From Paraburkholderia terricola (GTDB lineage Bacteria > Pseudomonadota > Gammaproteobacteria > Burkholderiales > Burkholderiaceae), in assembly GCF_900142195.1 (NCBI RefSeq), contig NZ_FRAB01000033.1, positions 1 to 64,000 on the forward strand: a DNA stretch of 64,000 nucleotides. The letters run 5' to 3'. This document shows, piece after piece, positions 1 to 7,539 of the stretch; position 1 is the first letter of the stretch, and each line of letters opens with the position of its first letter. The translations under genes and the position numbers were made by a program. Under the pieces are notes generated by a model that did no database searches, was not told where the DNA came from, and worked only from the letters and a program-made list of their open reading frames with translations.

Positions 1-236
1 GAGCGGATGCTGTAGAGCACCTGGATCAGCATGGCTCGCAGCAACTTCTCCGGCGCGATGCTCGGCCGCCCACCCTTGAGGTCGGCCTCGTACATCCCGG
101 CAAACAACCGATCCATCTTCACCAGTGCTTCGTTCGCCATCACCCGGATCGAACGCAACGGATGCGACTTCGGAACGAAGTCGTCCAGCTTGCGCATGGA
201 AAACAAACTCTCGGTGAATGTGTCGGCGCCGCGCAT
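1..236 (-). CDS. Transposase, N-terminal part (partial, runs off the window)
   Basis: About 78 codons are visible, reading MRGADTF, then ESLFSMRKLDDFVPKSHPLR, then GGRPSIAPEKLLRAMLIQVL. The last block is the typical N-terminal DUF772-type domain of IS5/IS4-family transposases, which precedes the DDE catalytic core; that core is outside the window. The start at 236 has GGAG four bases upstream. Related proteins often carry a few extra residues (MEDPHLPLEI-) before this methionine. Here such residues occur upstream but one base out of frame (CTTGGAGATC), so either the short start is used or the copy carries a frameshift. Confidence 0.8.
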   Translation of the reverse strand, partial: MRGADTFTESLFSMRKLDDFVPKSHPLRSIRVMANEALVKMDRLFAGMYEADLKGGRPSIAPEKLLRAMLIQVLYSIR

Positions 237-326
237 GATCTCCAAGGGGCAAGTGGGGGTCTTCCATCAACGCTTCAGGGGCCTTCAGCGATGACATTAC
301 CGCCGATACTTCAGCAGCCTGTTAGG
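1..326 (-). mobile_element. End of an insertion sequence (IS5/IS4-type), continuing beyond the window
   Basis: The minus strand holds the 5' end of a transposase gene (see the CDS entry). Beyond its start is a short non-coding end that finishes near 326 with CTAACAGGCTGCTGAA read on the minus strand. That resembles the CAGGCTGCTGA-type terminal repeats I know from proteobacterial IS elements. Directly after it an unrelated AT-rich reading frame begins without its own start codon, which is what an insertion junction looks like. The exact last base of the element and any target duplication cannot be fixed because the other end is outside the window. Confidence 0.7.
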
Positions 327-752
327 GTTGTTGTCATTAACCGCGGTGATGCTCCAGCGTCGCTTGGCAGAGTATGGGTTGACAGTGAATATTTAGCGGG
401 AGCTACAAAATTTAGGCTTCGAAATGATTCGGATGCCATTATTCAGCCTGGAAGCAAACTACTCACATTTGATATTATTCCCCTGCTGGATGAGGGCGAG
501 TCTTATCGCAGTTCTTTGGAAATGATGTCCCTCGTCTTGCAAAAAAAATCTGCGCCACGCACGGAAATTCGTTTTCAATTGCTTCAATCTGATGGACGAT
601 TTGTAATTCAGGCAACATCGTTGGATGCAGACCAGCTGTTCCAACTGTTACGAGCTAATTCCGATCGCTGCTCATCCATCAAGACGCCTGATTTCGAAAA
701 TGGGTGTATCGGCGGAGGAACACCTAAAGAGGCACGAGTTCCGGCGTCGTGA
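327..752 (+). pseudogene. C-terminal fragment of an unrecognised gene, cut by the IS
   Basis: From the IS junction an open frame of 141 codons runs to TGA at 752. It reads like real protein: VVVINRGDAPASLGRVWVDS, FRLRNDSDAIIQPGS, then a charged and amphipathic stretch ending in PKEARVPAS. Composition is much poorer in G+C than the housekeeping genes of this window. No start codon with a ribosome site lies at the beginning, and the frame merges into IS sequence, so the gene has lost its 5' part. The early NRGDAPASLGRVWVD pattern suggests a beta-sandwich-like fold, but I recognise no family and assign no function. Confidence 0.55.
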
Positions 753-1158
753 GTCAAAGTACCGTGAGGCTTGGATCAATAAGTCTGAAATTCGGATCGG
801 CCCATGTGACCACTCTAGTAAAAATTTTGACAAAAATACTCGCTTTCGCTCAGAGTCAAGAAAACTATATTCAAGGGAGCCGGGCACACGTACGCCCGCG
901 ATGTCCGCTTGCCGTTGCCGGCCCGTTTCGGTCGCCCTCGTAAGCTATGCCAGACGACTGTTATGGCCGATGACTTGCCGGCGGGTACGAGGCGCTGAAT
1001 GTCGATGTACCTTGAAAGCTGCCGCCTAAGCCGAACTACGGCGGACAACCCGCTTCGTTGGCAAGCGCGAAGTCTTCGTGTTTGGGGTGCTGTTTTATAT
1101 GGCGAACACCAACCTGTTTGCGTTGGAAATTTCTATTTTTGCGGGAACAAAGGCATAA
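753..1158. other. Non-coding stretch inside the island remnant
   Basis: I see no convincing gene, RNA or repeat here. Open frames are short, lack ribosome sites and overlap one another. The stretch mixes AT-rich (about 790-880) and GC-rich (about 880-1080) sequence, as if assembled from different sources. Confidence 0.5.
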
Positions 1159-1178
1159 ACCTGTAAACGCTGACAGGT
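1159..1178 (+). promoter_or_regulatory. lux box (AHL quorum-sensing operator)
   Basis: A perfect inverted repeat ACCTGT-N8-ACAGGT, 20 bp in total, has the exact half-sites and spacing of classical lux boxes bound by LuxR-type regulators. It lies 96 bp upstream of the ATG of an aidA-like gene. aidA genes of Burkholderia and Ralstonia are known members of AHL (CepR/SolR) regulons, so site and downstream gene support each other. Confidence 0.8.
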
Positions 1179-1274
1179 GTACTCGGACTGCAATCGTGGG
1201 AAATTGCGTGGGCAACATGTTGAAGAAGTGTCGTCAAGATTAAACCCGCGAAATCTACGCAATGGAGAACACTT

Positions 1275-1487
1275 ATGACATCCGACGTGACTCTGCTAGC
1301 GACCACCCAACAGGTCAATATACTGGTGGTAATCGACACGGAATATGTTAAGGCTATAACCAAGAATCCAAGCAAGGATTGGAAAACTCCGACCGGCATC
1401 ACGCACACCGGCCAGTTCATGCTTTGCACTGGCTCGCGAGGCCCCGTGAAAGGACAGGGGACGGGCGATTTAGAGTTCATGGCATGA
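1275..1487 (+). pseudogene. aidA: Truncated AidA / PixA-family inclusion body protein
   Basis: The 70-residue product carries the N-terminal signature of the AidA/PixA family: ILVVIDTEYVKA, then PTGITHTGQFMLCTGSRG and KGQGTGDLEF. Full family members are roughly 170 residues; this one stops right after GDLEFMA, and no other frame downstream continues the family, so the C-terminal half is missing. The start is well supported by GGAGAA eight bases upstream. AidA is a strongly AHL-controlled protein of unclear biochemical role, linked to virulence and slow killing of nematodes in B. cenocepacia. Here the promoter side with its lux box is intact while the gene is broken. A short functional version is possible but less likely. 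Confidence 0.7.
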
Positions 1488-1502
1488 CCAGATTTCTGCT
1501 AG

Positions 1503-1952
1503 TCAACTTGTGTAATTGAAGTTAAATTCAATTGTATCGCCCGCGTTATGCACACCCGTGATAGTGGCAAAATTGGTCCAGGCCGCCGCAACAAGTTGTA
1601 GACCCGGTCCCGGTGTAATCAGTAACGTATTGTCATCTCGCAGAAAAAAGTATGCTCTCTCTGCAAAACTAACGCCACAAGCGATCAGGATCCCGCCCAC
1701 ATTATTTCCGTTAATAGGCCAAGAATCGCCCACGATTCCGAGGTATGCATCACCATCGGCTAAAATATTATGCATCGCACCGTTTTCTGGATCCGGAACT
1801 ATATGGAATATTTCAGCAGGATTTCCGTTGTTCGTGGGATACGATATTAGCGGCGATGTTTTCGTTTGCTGGCCCACTATTTGGTGATCTATTGCGAATT
1901 GCAGCGTCTTGTCGTGACTAAGTATAGTCGCGTAACCTTCTTTCAAAATCAT
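1503..1952 (-). CDS. Unrecognised 149-residue protein, convergent with truncated aidA
   Basis: I do not recognise this family. The product starts MILKEGYATILSHDKTLQFA and has no signal peptide or membrane segment. It looks rich in short beta strands and turns (FHIVPDPENGAMHNIL, GDSWPINGNNVGG, YFFLRDDNTLLITPGPG, ending in GDTIEFNFNYTS), which would suit a small beta-sandwich or lectin-like fold; that is inference only. The start is supported by GAGGAA five bases upstream. The gene faces the truncated aidA and ends 15 bp from it. Its G+C content is low for this genome, in keeping with acquired DNA. The intact frame and good ribosome site argue for a real gene. Confidence 0.65.
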   Translation of the reverse strand: MILKEGYATILSHDKTLQFAIDHQIVGQQTKTSPLISYPTNNGNPAEIFHIVPDPENGAMHNILADGDAYLGIVGDSWPINGNNVGGILIACGVSFAERAYFFLRDDNTLLITPGPGLQLVAAAWTNFATITGVHNAGDTIEFNFNYTS

Positions 1953-2460
1953 TTCGTTCCTCGCTTAGTGTATTGATTGAAACGGAAGAGTCTCCGATTC
2001 AACGATACGGCTTCGTGGTGGTTTAAGCTCAAAAGGCACGCTTTGGAATTGTTGCAAAGGTTTATCGGTTGACCGCGGCGCTTGTTCCGCAAGTGCGAGG
2101 TAGTCCCCCAATAATCATACGAATTATCGCGCGGCTAGTACATCGGAACAACCTGTCGATGTTGGTAGGTACCGTCGGCCTGCCCCGGCCTCGCGGGATG
2201 ACAGTCCTCGGCAGTCTCATCAATTTTGTCTTTCCAGTCTCCTGGATTCGCCATCAGGCTCAAGAATTCCCGGCATCCTCACGCAAAGGTCCGTTGTCCA
2301 AGCGAAGCGGTCGCCCGAAGGTCCAGTCGCTGGCAGAGGCAGACGTCACTTGATGGCCGCGACCGGTCTCTCGACGGAAACGGACAGCGCCGGCAAAGAT
2401 ATGTGAAGTGGTTAATCTGGATGGTTAATCGATGTAAGTGATTGAATCAAGAGGGATGGT
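1953..2460. other. Non-coding stretch before the tRNA-Cys fragment
   Basis: No convincing gene is present. The first 60 bp should hold the promoter of the minus-strand gene that starts at 1952. The remainder is probably the inner end of the island next to its attachment site. I see no integrase gene here. Confidence 0.45.
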
Positions 2461-2510
2461 GGCGGCCTGCAAAGCCGTTTAGGCCGGTTCGACTCCGGCT
2501 CGCGCCTCCA
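2461..2510 (+). repeat. 3' fragment of tRNA-Cys, likely island attachment site
   Basis: The sequence contains an anticodon arm with loop CTGCAAA (anticodon GCA, Cys), a T arm GCCGG-TTCGACT-CCGGC and the 3' acceptor strand TCGCGCC followed by TCCA. The matching 5' acceptor strand GGCGCGA and a D arm are absent upstream, so this is only the 3' part of a tRNA gene. Elements that integrate into the 3' end of a tRNA gene leave such a copy at the far boundary. An intact tRNA-Cys would be expected beyond the left edge of the window. Confidence 0.75.
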
Positions 2511-2525
2511 GTAGTTGATGTAAGG

Positions 2526-2558
2526 AAAAGCCCCGACTCGTCGGGGCTTTTCTTTTTT
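2526..2558 (+). terminator. Terminator behind the tRNA-Cys fragment
   Basis: The hairpin AAAAGCCCCGAC-TCG-TCGGGGCTTTT is followed by CTTTTTT. It is probably the original terminator of the tRNA-Cys transcript, left in place after the island inserted. Confidence 0.85.
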
Positions 2559-2643
2559 CGGCGTCTTGTCATGCATGTCAATGCGGTGCGCGCGGTGTGA
2601 TGCGAGGCGCTTTCCAATTATCGGCACCAGGTCGATACGGTAT

Positions 2644-3066
2644 TCAGAAGCGTCGGCTATAGGAAATCGCGACGGTGCGGCTGCGGCCATCCCGGCTATA
2701 GCTGATGGCCCAGTTGGTCAGCAATGCTCCGGTCAGCGCGCCCGCTACGTCGGCGACCAGATCCTTGTACGAAAACCCGCCGCCGCGGCACGTGCCGTCG
2801 ATGCCTTCCTTGATCAAGCCAGGTATCGTACCGATCAGCGTGCCGTAGATCACGGGATGCTCGGTATCGCGCGTCAGGTAGGCGCCCAGTGCGCCGAAAG
2901 GCGCCGAGACCGCGAAGTGCTTCAGCTTGTCGCTGTGAAACCAGCTATCCGATGTTTGCATGCGATACCCACCGCGTCCCCCGTTGCAGTCTATGTCCGC
3001 ATGCGCCGCAGCGCTTACGCTTAGCATCGTGGCAAGCCAGATGCCGTGTCGCCATTTCGTTGACAT
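2644..3066 (-). CDS. YfiM-like exported protein (DUF2279-type)
   Basis: The 140-residue product has an N-terminal signal sequence (WLATMLSVSAAAHA, cleavage probable after AHA near residue 23) and then the pattern DKLKHFAVSAPFGALGAYL, a KEGIDG stretch, and GGFSYKDLVADVAGALTGAL. This spacing of a DK.xH motif, a KE.xD motif and a SYKDL..D..G motif matches YfiM/DUF2279 periplasmic or lipoprotein-like proteins; no lipobox cysteine is visible here. The function of the family is unknown. The gene stands alone just outside the island boundary. Confidence 0.65.
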   Translation of the reverse strand: MSTKWRHGIWLATMLSVSAAAHADIDCNGGRGGYRMQTSDSWFHSDKLKHFAVSAPFGALGAYLTRDTEHPVIYGTLIGTIPGLIKEGIDGTCRGGGFSYKDLVADVAGALTGALLTNWAISYSRDGRSRTVAISYSRRF

Positions 3067-3401
3067 GTTTTACTCCCCCTTTTGTTTCTACGTTTTCGTT
3101 TCGACGTTTTTCTTATCGGGACGCATACCGGGCCGGTACCCGATTTGCGCGTCGCCAATCTGTGTTGTCGTTTTACAGGGGGGCATGCGTGGGAAACGTC
3201 GGTTGGCATACGACCATTCCGCCAACTGTGTGCGCTGTGCCGCAGATGCGGATAATGGCGGCTTCGCGTGCGGGTAATCACGCACGGCCAAAGCCGGCAT
3301 CTCGAACACCGCTGCGTTTTTCCGCTGTTGGGATTGCGCTCGGCGTCACTACGTGAATCGCTCGCTTCTTCGCATCATTTTCCCGTCCGCACCGAGGCTG
3401 C
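3067..3401. other. Divergent intergenic region
   Basis: It lies between the minus-strand YfiM-like gene and the plus-strand TraB-like gene and should hold both promoters. I see no RNA gene, strong hairpin or repeat in it. Confidence 0.4.
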
Positions 3402-4160
3402 ATGTATCTACAACTCACCGGCACCCAGGTCCGTCTGCTGGGCTCGATGCATCTGTTCCCCGCGGCGAGCCGCAAGATGCCGCCGTGGATCGCCGAAGCG
3501 TACGACTGGGCCGAAGCGCTGGTCTTCGAGTCCGATCCGCCGACGATCCTGCCGTTTCTGAAGGCGCATCCGCACGATGGCGCAAACCGGCTGCGGTCGC
3601 TGCTATCCGCCGATGCCTGGCACCGTCTCGAGGCGGCGTGGCCCGTCGAGGGAGCATTGGCGCCGCTCGCCGATCTGCGTCCGTGGGCGGCGTTGATCGT
3701 CGCGCCGACGTTGTTCCAGCAGGTGGTCGAAGGTGTCGAGCCGCGCATGCTGCGCTCGGCGATCACGCAAGGCAAACCGTATCGGTATCTGGAGACCGCG
3801 CAGGAAGTGGCCGCGTCGCTCGAATCGATTCCGCTCGATGCGATCGGCGCCGCGCTCGGCTTGCTGATGTCCGATCTGGCGGAACCGCAGCGCACGCTCG
3901 AGCGGATGCACGCAGCCTGGCTGGACGGCGATCTGGCCGAGGTGCAGCGCATCGCCGCCGAATCGCCGATGTTCAATTTGCCGGGCATCCGCGAGGCGAT
4001 TCTGGATGCACGCAATCGCGCCTGGGCGGCGCGTTTGAAGGATCTGGCAACGCGTCCCGAACGGACGTTGATCGTGGTGGGCGCGCTGCATCTGTGCGGT
4101 CCCGGCAACCTGATCGACTGTCTCGCGCATCCCGTCGAACCGGTTTTTGCGAGCACGTAG
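3402..4160 (+). CDS. TraB/GumN family protein
   Basis: The 252-residue product shows the two glycine-histidine motifs of the TraB/GumN family: GSMHLFP near residue 14 and VVGALHLCGPGNL near residue 226. An acidic segment (EALVFESDPP) follows the first motif. Related proteins have been proposed to be metal-dependent proteases of the Tiki type, but a bacterial substrate is not known. There is no clear signal peptide at this start, so the protein may be cytoplasmic. Its neighbours do not point to a pathway. Confidence 0.75.
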   Translation: MYLQLTGTQVRLLGSMHLFPAASRKMPPWIAEAYDWAEALVFESDPPTILPFLKAHPHDGANRLRSLLSADAWHRLEAAWPVEGALAPLADLRPWAALIVAPTLFQQVVEGVEPRMLRSAITQGKPYRYLETAQEVAASLESIPLDAIGAALGLLMSDLAEPQRTLERMHAAWLDGDLAEVQRIAAESPMFNLPGIREAILDARNRAWAARLKDLATRPERTLIVVGALHLCGPGNLIDCLAHPVEPVFAST

Positions 4161-4219
4161 CGGATTCGCGTCTCGCATGCCTCGCGGCATCACGAGTTGA
4201 GCGTGAACGTCCCGTATGA

Positions 4220-4423
4220 CAGAACTCCCCGGACTCGTACCCGCACCTGCTCGACGCGCGCAACGCCCAGGCTCAGCGCGGTTATCAGATCCGCTATAGC
4301 GTTGGCCAGAAGCAATACGATCCGGTGCGGCATGGCGCGATCGGCGAACTGCTGGCGGCGGCCGATGCCGCGATGTACAGCCACAAGCAGGCGTCGAAAG
4401 CGCGCACCGTTCATAGCCGCTGA
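4220..4423 (+). pseudogene. C-terminal remnant of a GGDEF diguanylate cyclase
   Basis: One frame without a start codon, closed upstream by TGA at 4217-4219, reads DSYPHLLDARNAQAQRGY, IRYSVGQ, then ELLAAADAAMYSHKQASKAR and stops at 4421-4423. The phrase LL..AD.AMY..K is the conserved end of GGDEF domains. The GG(D/E)EF catalytic site and everything before it are missing, so this is a leftover of a c-di-GMP synthase gene, not a working gene. Confidence 0.65.
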
Positions 4424-4600
4424 GCGCGGCTCGGGGCGTCAGCGGGACCGGACGTGCTTCATGCGCCGCGAGCATCTCACGCTGCTTTTTGCGCATGCAT
4501 CGTCACCACGCGCGCGCTGCCGCGTGACTCAAGCGCAGCGCGCCCGGCATAATTGCGGATCGCCGCCACCTGTCCCGGCCCACTTCTTTTGAGCCTTTCC

Positions 4601-5095
4601 ATGAACGAACCGAAGCACACTGCCGCCGCGCGGCTCGCTGAAATCGAATGGCGCTGGAAAGCCTTCGACGAACTCACGAGCGCCGAAGTCTATGCCATGC
4701 TGGCCGCGCGCAGCGCGGTATTCGTCATCGAACAGCATTGCCTGTATGGCGACATCGACGGGCTCGATACCGACGCCTGGCATCTGTTGGCCTACGGGCC
4801 CGGCGCAACGCGTCCGCCGCTGGCCGGCTATCTGCGCGTGCTGTTGCCCGACGCCGATGATGCCGATATCCGTATCGGTCGCGTGCTGACCACCGCGGAT
4901 TTTCGCGGCATCGGTCTCGGCAACGCGATGCTCGAACGCGCGCTCGAACACATCCGCGCGCAGTGGCCGCGGACGCCGGTTCGTTTGCATGCGCAGGCGC
5001 ATCTTCAAGGCTTCTATGGGGCGTTCGGCTTCGCGCCGGTATCGGAAATCCACGAAGAGGACGGCATTCCGCACGTCTGGATGCGCTCGGCCTGA
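4601..5095 (+). CDS. ElaA-like GNAT acetyltransferase
   Basis: The 164-residue product matches the ElaA group: WKAFDELTSAEVYAMLAARS and VFVIEQHCLYGDIDG at the N terminus, an acetyl-CoA binding loop VLTTADFRGIGLGNAML, and HLQGFYGAFGF near the C terminus. The GNAT fold transfers an acetyl group from acetyl-CoA; the substrate of ElaA is not established. The start at 4601 is preferred over an in-frame ATG 48 bp upstream because homology begins right after it. Confidence 0.8.
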   Translation: MNEPKHTAAARLAEIEWRWKAFDELTSAEVYAMLAARSAVFVIEQHCLYGDIDGLDTDAWHLLAYGPGATRPPLAGYLRVLLPDADDADIRIGRVLTTADFRGIGLGNAMLERALEHIRAQWPRTPVRLHAQAHLQGFYGAFGFAPVSEIHEEDGIPHVWMRSA

Positions 5096-5157
5096 GCGTC
5101 GTCACGAAGCCCTGCGCGTGCGCGCCGAACGGCCGGCTCCTGTGCCGGACGCCTGGC

Positions 5158-6021
5158 TCAGCGTTGGCCGCGCGCCAACGCTTGCGCCGCCAGCGCGCGC
5201 CGTTCGCCGCGCAGGCGTCCGCGAGCGGAGAGCCGCATCCAGTGACGCAGCGCCACCAGCGCGCCGATCACGCTCATCATCGAGCCCGGAATCCATAGCA
5301 ATAGCCCGCCGATCTGCTGATCGCGCATCGGACTCAGCCACGTGAAGGCACGGCCGCAGATCGAATAGATCGGATACAACTCGCGCGGCGTGAAGAAGAT
5401 GAACGCGCCGAGGATGATTTGCGGCGGTATCGCGGCGATCACCACCAGCACGCGCTTGCCGGGCGACAAACGCGCCGGCGGCGCCGGCCGCGGATCGAGC
5501 ACGAGCCACCAGAACAGCAGGCCGTCGATCACCATGCTCCAGTTCATCACGCGATAAAGCCGCCAGTCGAGCATCGCGACGAAATGCACCGGCGACATCA
5601 GCCAGAAGTAAATCAGGCCGACGAACAACGTGACCGCGACCACCGGATGCATCACGATATCGAGCAGTTTGCGCACCGCCGGGGTTTCGAGCGCGGGCCG
5701 CACGAAGCGCTGCCGCCAGCCGAACGGAATTCCCGCGCGCAATGCGGTGCCCGGATACGACAGCGCAATGAAGAACGGCCCGAGGTGATGCAGCACCAGA
5801 TGCTGCGCGCGATGCATGAAGAACTCATGCTCGAAGAAATAATCGAGCCGCGTATGCAGGGCGACGTATAACGCCACCAGCCCGAACCAGAAGGAAACGC
5901 GCCGGGCGGCCGACAGCTTCGCCTTGCGCGCGCCGCGCACGAACAGGATCGCCGGCACCAGCAGGGCGATCACGACGGTCGGCGAAAACTCCCAGGGATC
6001 GAGCCAGTAGAGCAGGTTCAT
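5158..6021 (-). CDS. ctaG: CtaG-type (caa3_CtaG) cytochrome oxidase assembly membrane protein
   Basis: This 287-residue protein is highly hydrophobic, with about seven membrane segments. Conserved features include LDYFFEHEFFMHRAQHLVLHHLGPF near residue 60-85, whose histidines are probable metal ligands, and WSMVIDGLLFWWLVLDPRP in the middle. It fits the caa3_CtaG family (first described in Bacillus), which is different from the Cox11-type CtaG. It lies behind SCO1 and PCuAC genes on the same strand, 9 bp from the latter, so a role in copper handling for a terminal oxidase is likely. The gene symbol follows the Pfam usage. Confidence 0.8.
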   Translation of the reverse strand: MNLLYWLDPWEFSPTVVIALLVPAILFVRGARKAKLSAARRVSFWFGLVALYVALHTRLDYFFEHEFFMHRAQHLVLHHLGPFFIALSYPGTALRAGIPFGWRQRFVRPALETPAVRKLLDIVMHPVVAVTLFVGLIYFWLMSPVHFVAMLDWRLYRVMNWSMVIDGLLFWWLVLDPRPAPPARLSPGKRVLVVIAAIPPQIILGAFIFFTPRELYPIYSICGRAFTWLSPMRDQQIGGLLLWIPGSMMSVIGALVALRHWMRLSARGRLRGERRALAAQALARGQR

Positions 6022-6030
6022 CGCGGCGGG

Positions 6031-6492
6031 TTACTTGGTCTGGGCCGGCGATTTGACGGCGAACGGCGCGTCGAGCGTTTCGCCGTCGGAGAACTTCAGC
6101 TTGAGACGCACCGTGTCGCCCGGTGCGATCTTGCGCTTCGCATCTTCGAGCATGACGTGATAGCCGCCCGGCGCAATCGCCACCTGGCCGTGCGCGGGCA
6201 CCGTGAGCCTGTCGACCATCACCATCTTCTGCGACGAACCGTTCGACACGGTCTGATGCAGCATCGCGTCGCCATAATCGCTGCTCGAAATATCGACGAG
6301 ATCGACCGGCTTATCGCTGGCATTCACGAGCGTCGCGTAGCCGGCGGCGGGCAAGTTGTTGGGCAGCCAGCGGACCCAGGCGTCCTTGACGCTGATCGCC
6401 TGCGCGCCGGCGGCTTGCGCGGGCGGAGCGAAACCGAACGAAAGGGCGAGGGTGCAGGCGAGGGCGGCGAACGGTTTTTTCTTGATCGACAT
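6031..6492 (-). CDS. Periplasmic copper chaperone PCu(A)C
   Basis: The 153-residue precursor has a signal peptide (KKKPFAALACTLALSFGFAP, then PAQAA). The mature part contains the full copper-binding pattern H-x10-M-x21-H-x-M, from HQTVSNGSSQKM to YHVML. PCuAC proteins carry Cu(I) in the periplasm and deliver it to the CuA or CuB centre of cytochrome oxidase together with SCO1. The start at 6492 directly precedes the signal peptide; the longer frame upstream overlaps the SCO1 gene and is unlikely. It sits between SCO1 and CtaG genes. Confidence 0.9.
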   Translation of the reverse strand: MSIKKKPFAALACTLALSFGFAPPAQAAGAQAISVKDAWVRWLPNNLPAAGYATLVNASDKPVDLVDISSSDYGDAMLHQTVSNGSSQKMVMVDRLTVPAHGQVAIAPGGYHVMLEDAKRKIAPGDTVRLKLKFSDGETLDAPFAVKSPAQTK

Positions 6493-6508
6493 AGTGGAAT
6501 CGGAAAGG

Positions 6509-7108
6509 TCAGGAGCGGTCATCGATGATACGGCGCAGGTCCTGCGCGATCGCATCGGGGGTGTCGTGGTCGGTGGCCAGCAGACGCGCGCGGCCTTGCG
6601 GATCGAACACGTAGACGGCGGAGCTATGGGTCACTTCGTAGCTGCCATTCGGGTCGCGCTTTTCCATCTGATAGGCGACGCGGTAGCGCTTGGCGAGCGA
6701 CTCGATTTGCCGGTCGGTGCCGGTCAACCCTTCGGCGTGTTGCGAGTCGAAGGCGCCGACGTAATCGTGCAGGGCCTGCGGCGTATCGCGCGCGGGATCG
6801 ACGGTGATGAACAGGATGCGCACTTTTCGCGCGTCGGGGCCGAGCTTGCCGAGCACTTGCATTAGCCGGCCCATCGTTTCCGGGCAGACATCCGGGCAAT
6901 GCGTGTAGCCGAAGTAGACCAGCGCGGTGCGGCCCTTGAACGAATCGCCGTCGACGGCGCGGCCGTCGTCGGCGGTCAGCGTGAAGTCGAGGTCCGGCAA
7001 GTGCCCGGTCACATTGGTCAGGTGCCAGGGCTCGGCGCGTTGCGTGCAGCCGGCGAGCGCTGCCAGCGCGGCGATCGCGACGACCGCGCGCAGCGCGAAC
7101 CGTTGCAC
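6509..7108 (-). CDS. SCO1/SenC-type copper metallochaperone, lipoprotein
   Basis: The 199-residue product carries a lipoprotein signal (AVVAIAALAALAGC), the copper-binding motif THCPDVCPETMG and the distal ligand region VTHSSAVYVFDP, all typical of SCO1/SenC. The thioredoxin-like domain delivers copper to the CuA site of cytochrome c oxidase or acts as its thiol reductase. The only in-frame ATG lies 300 bp upstream and would add an arginine-rich, unnatural N terminus; I therefore chose GTG at 7108, although TTG at 7186 is possible. First gene of the SCO1-PCuAC-CtaG group. Confidence 0.85.
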   Translation of the reverse strand: MQRFALRAVVAIAALAALAGCTQRAEPWHLTNVTGHLPDLDFTLTADDGRAVDGDSFKGRTALVYFGYTHCPDVCPETMGRLMQVLGKLGPDARKVRILFITVDPARDTPQALHDYVGAFDSQHAEGLTGTDRQIESLAKRYRVAYQMEKRDPNGSYEVTHSSAVYVFDPQGRARLLATDHDTPDAIAQDLRRIIDDRS

Positions 7109-7539
7109 CAGGCGCGGCCGGTCTGACGGTGCGCGATCGGCTTGCCGGCGTCGTGATGAGATGGTCGGGAACAAAGCAGGTATCAATGACTCGATTAAAA
7201 AGCGGCGCTTGAAGGGCAGCCGCCATCGCCGCCAAGCCGCGAGATCGTGCAAATATGAACGTGACCGCAACGGTCCGGCGTGGCAGCGACTGTATCGCAA
7301 AATCTCCGGTGGCGTCGTCGAGCGCCCGCTGGCGCGCGGTTTGCGAGGCAATTTGACGCACGCCGATGAAAGCCGGCTGCAGCCTGATCGTTCTCTTTTT
7401 GAATGCAATCCGAAGCGGTCTTGCCGCGCGCCGTCAGGCCGAGCCTGTGTCCTCGCTTACTTTCTCGAAAAATTGACTGATGCGCGGTAAGATGCGCACA
7501 CTTTTCCGGCCGCACAAGGCTGAAAGGCAAAACCAACCG
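7109..7539. other. Divergent intergenic region between SCO1 and otsB genes
   Basis: It must hold promoters for the SCO1 operon and for otsBA. Open frames across it are continuations of longer shadow frames. I see no RNA gene. Part of it (7109-7190) belongs to the SCO1 gene if the upstream TTG start is used. Confidence 0.4.

Noticed and set aside
2400..2510. Complete tRNA-Cys gene
   Set aside because: The 5' acceptor strand and D arm are missing; only the 3' part from the anticodon arm on is present.
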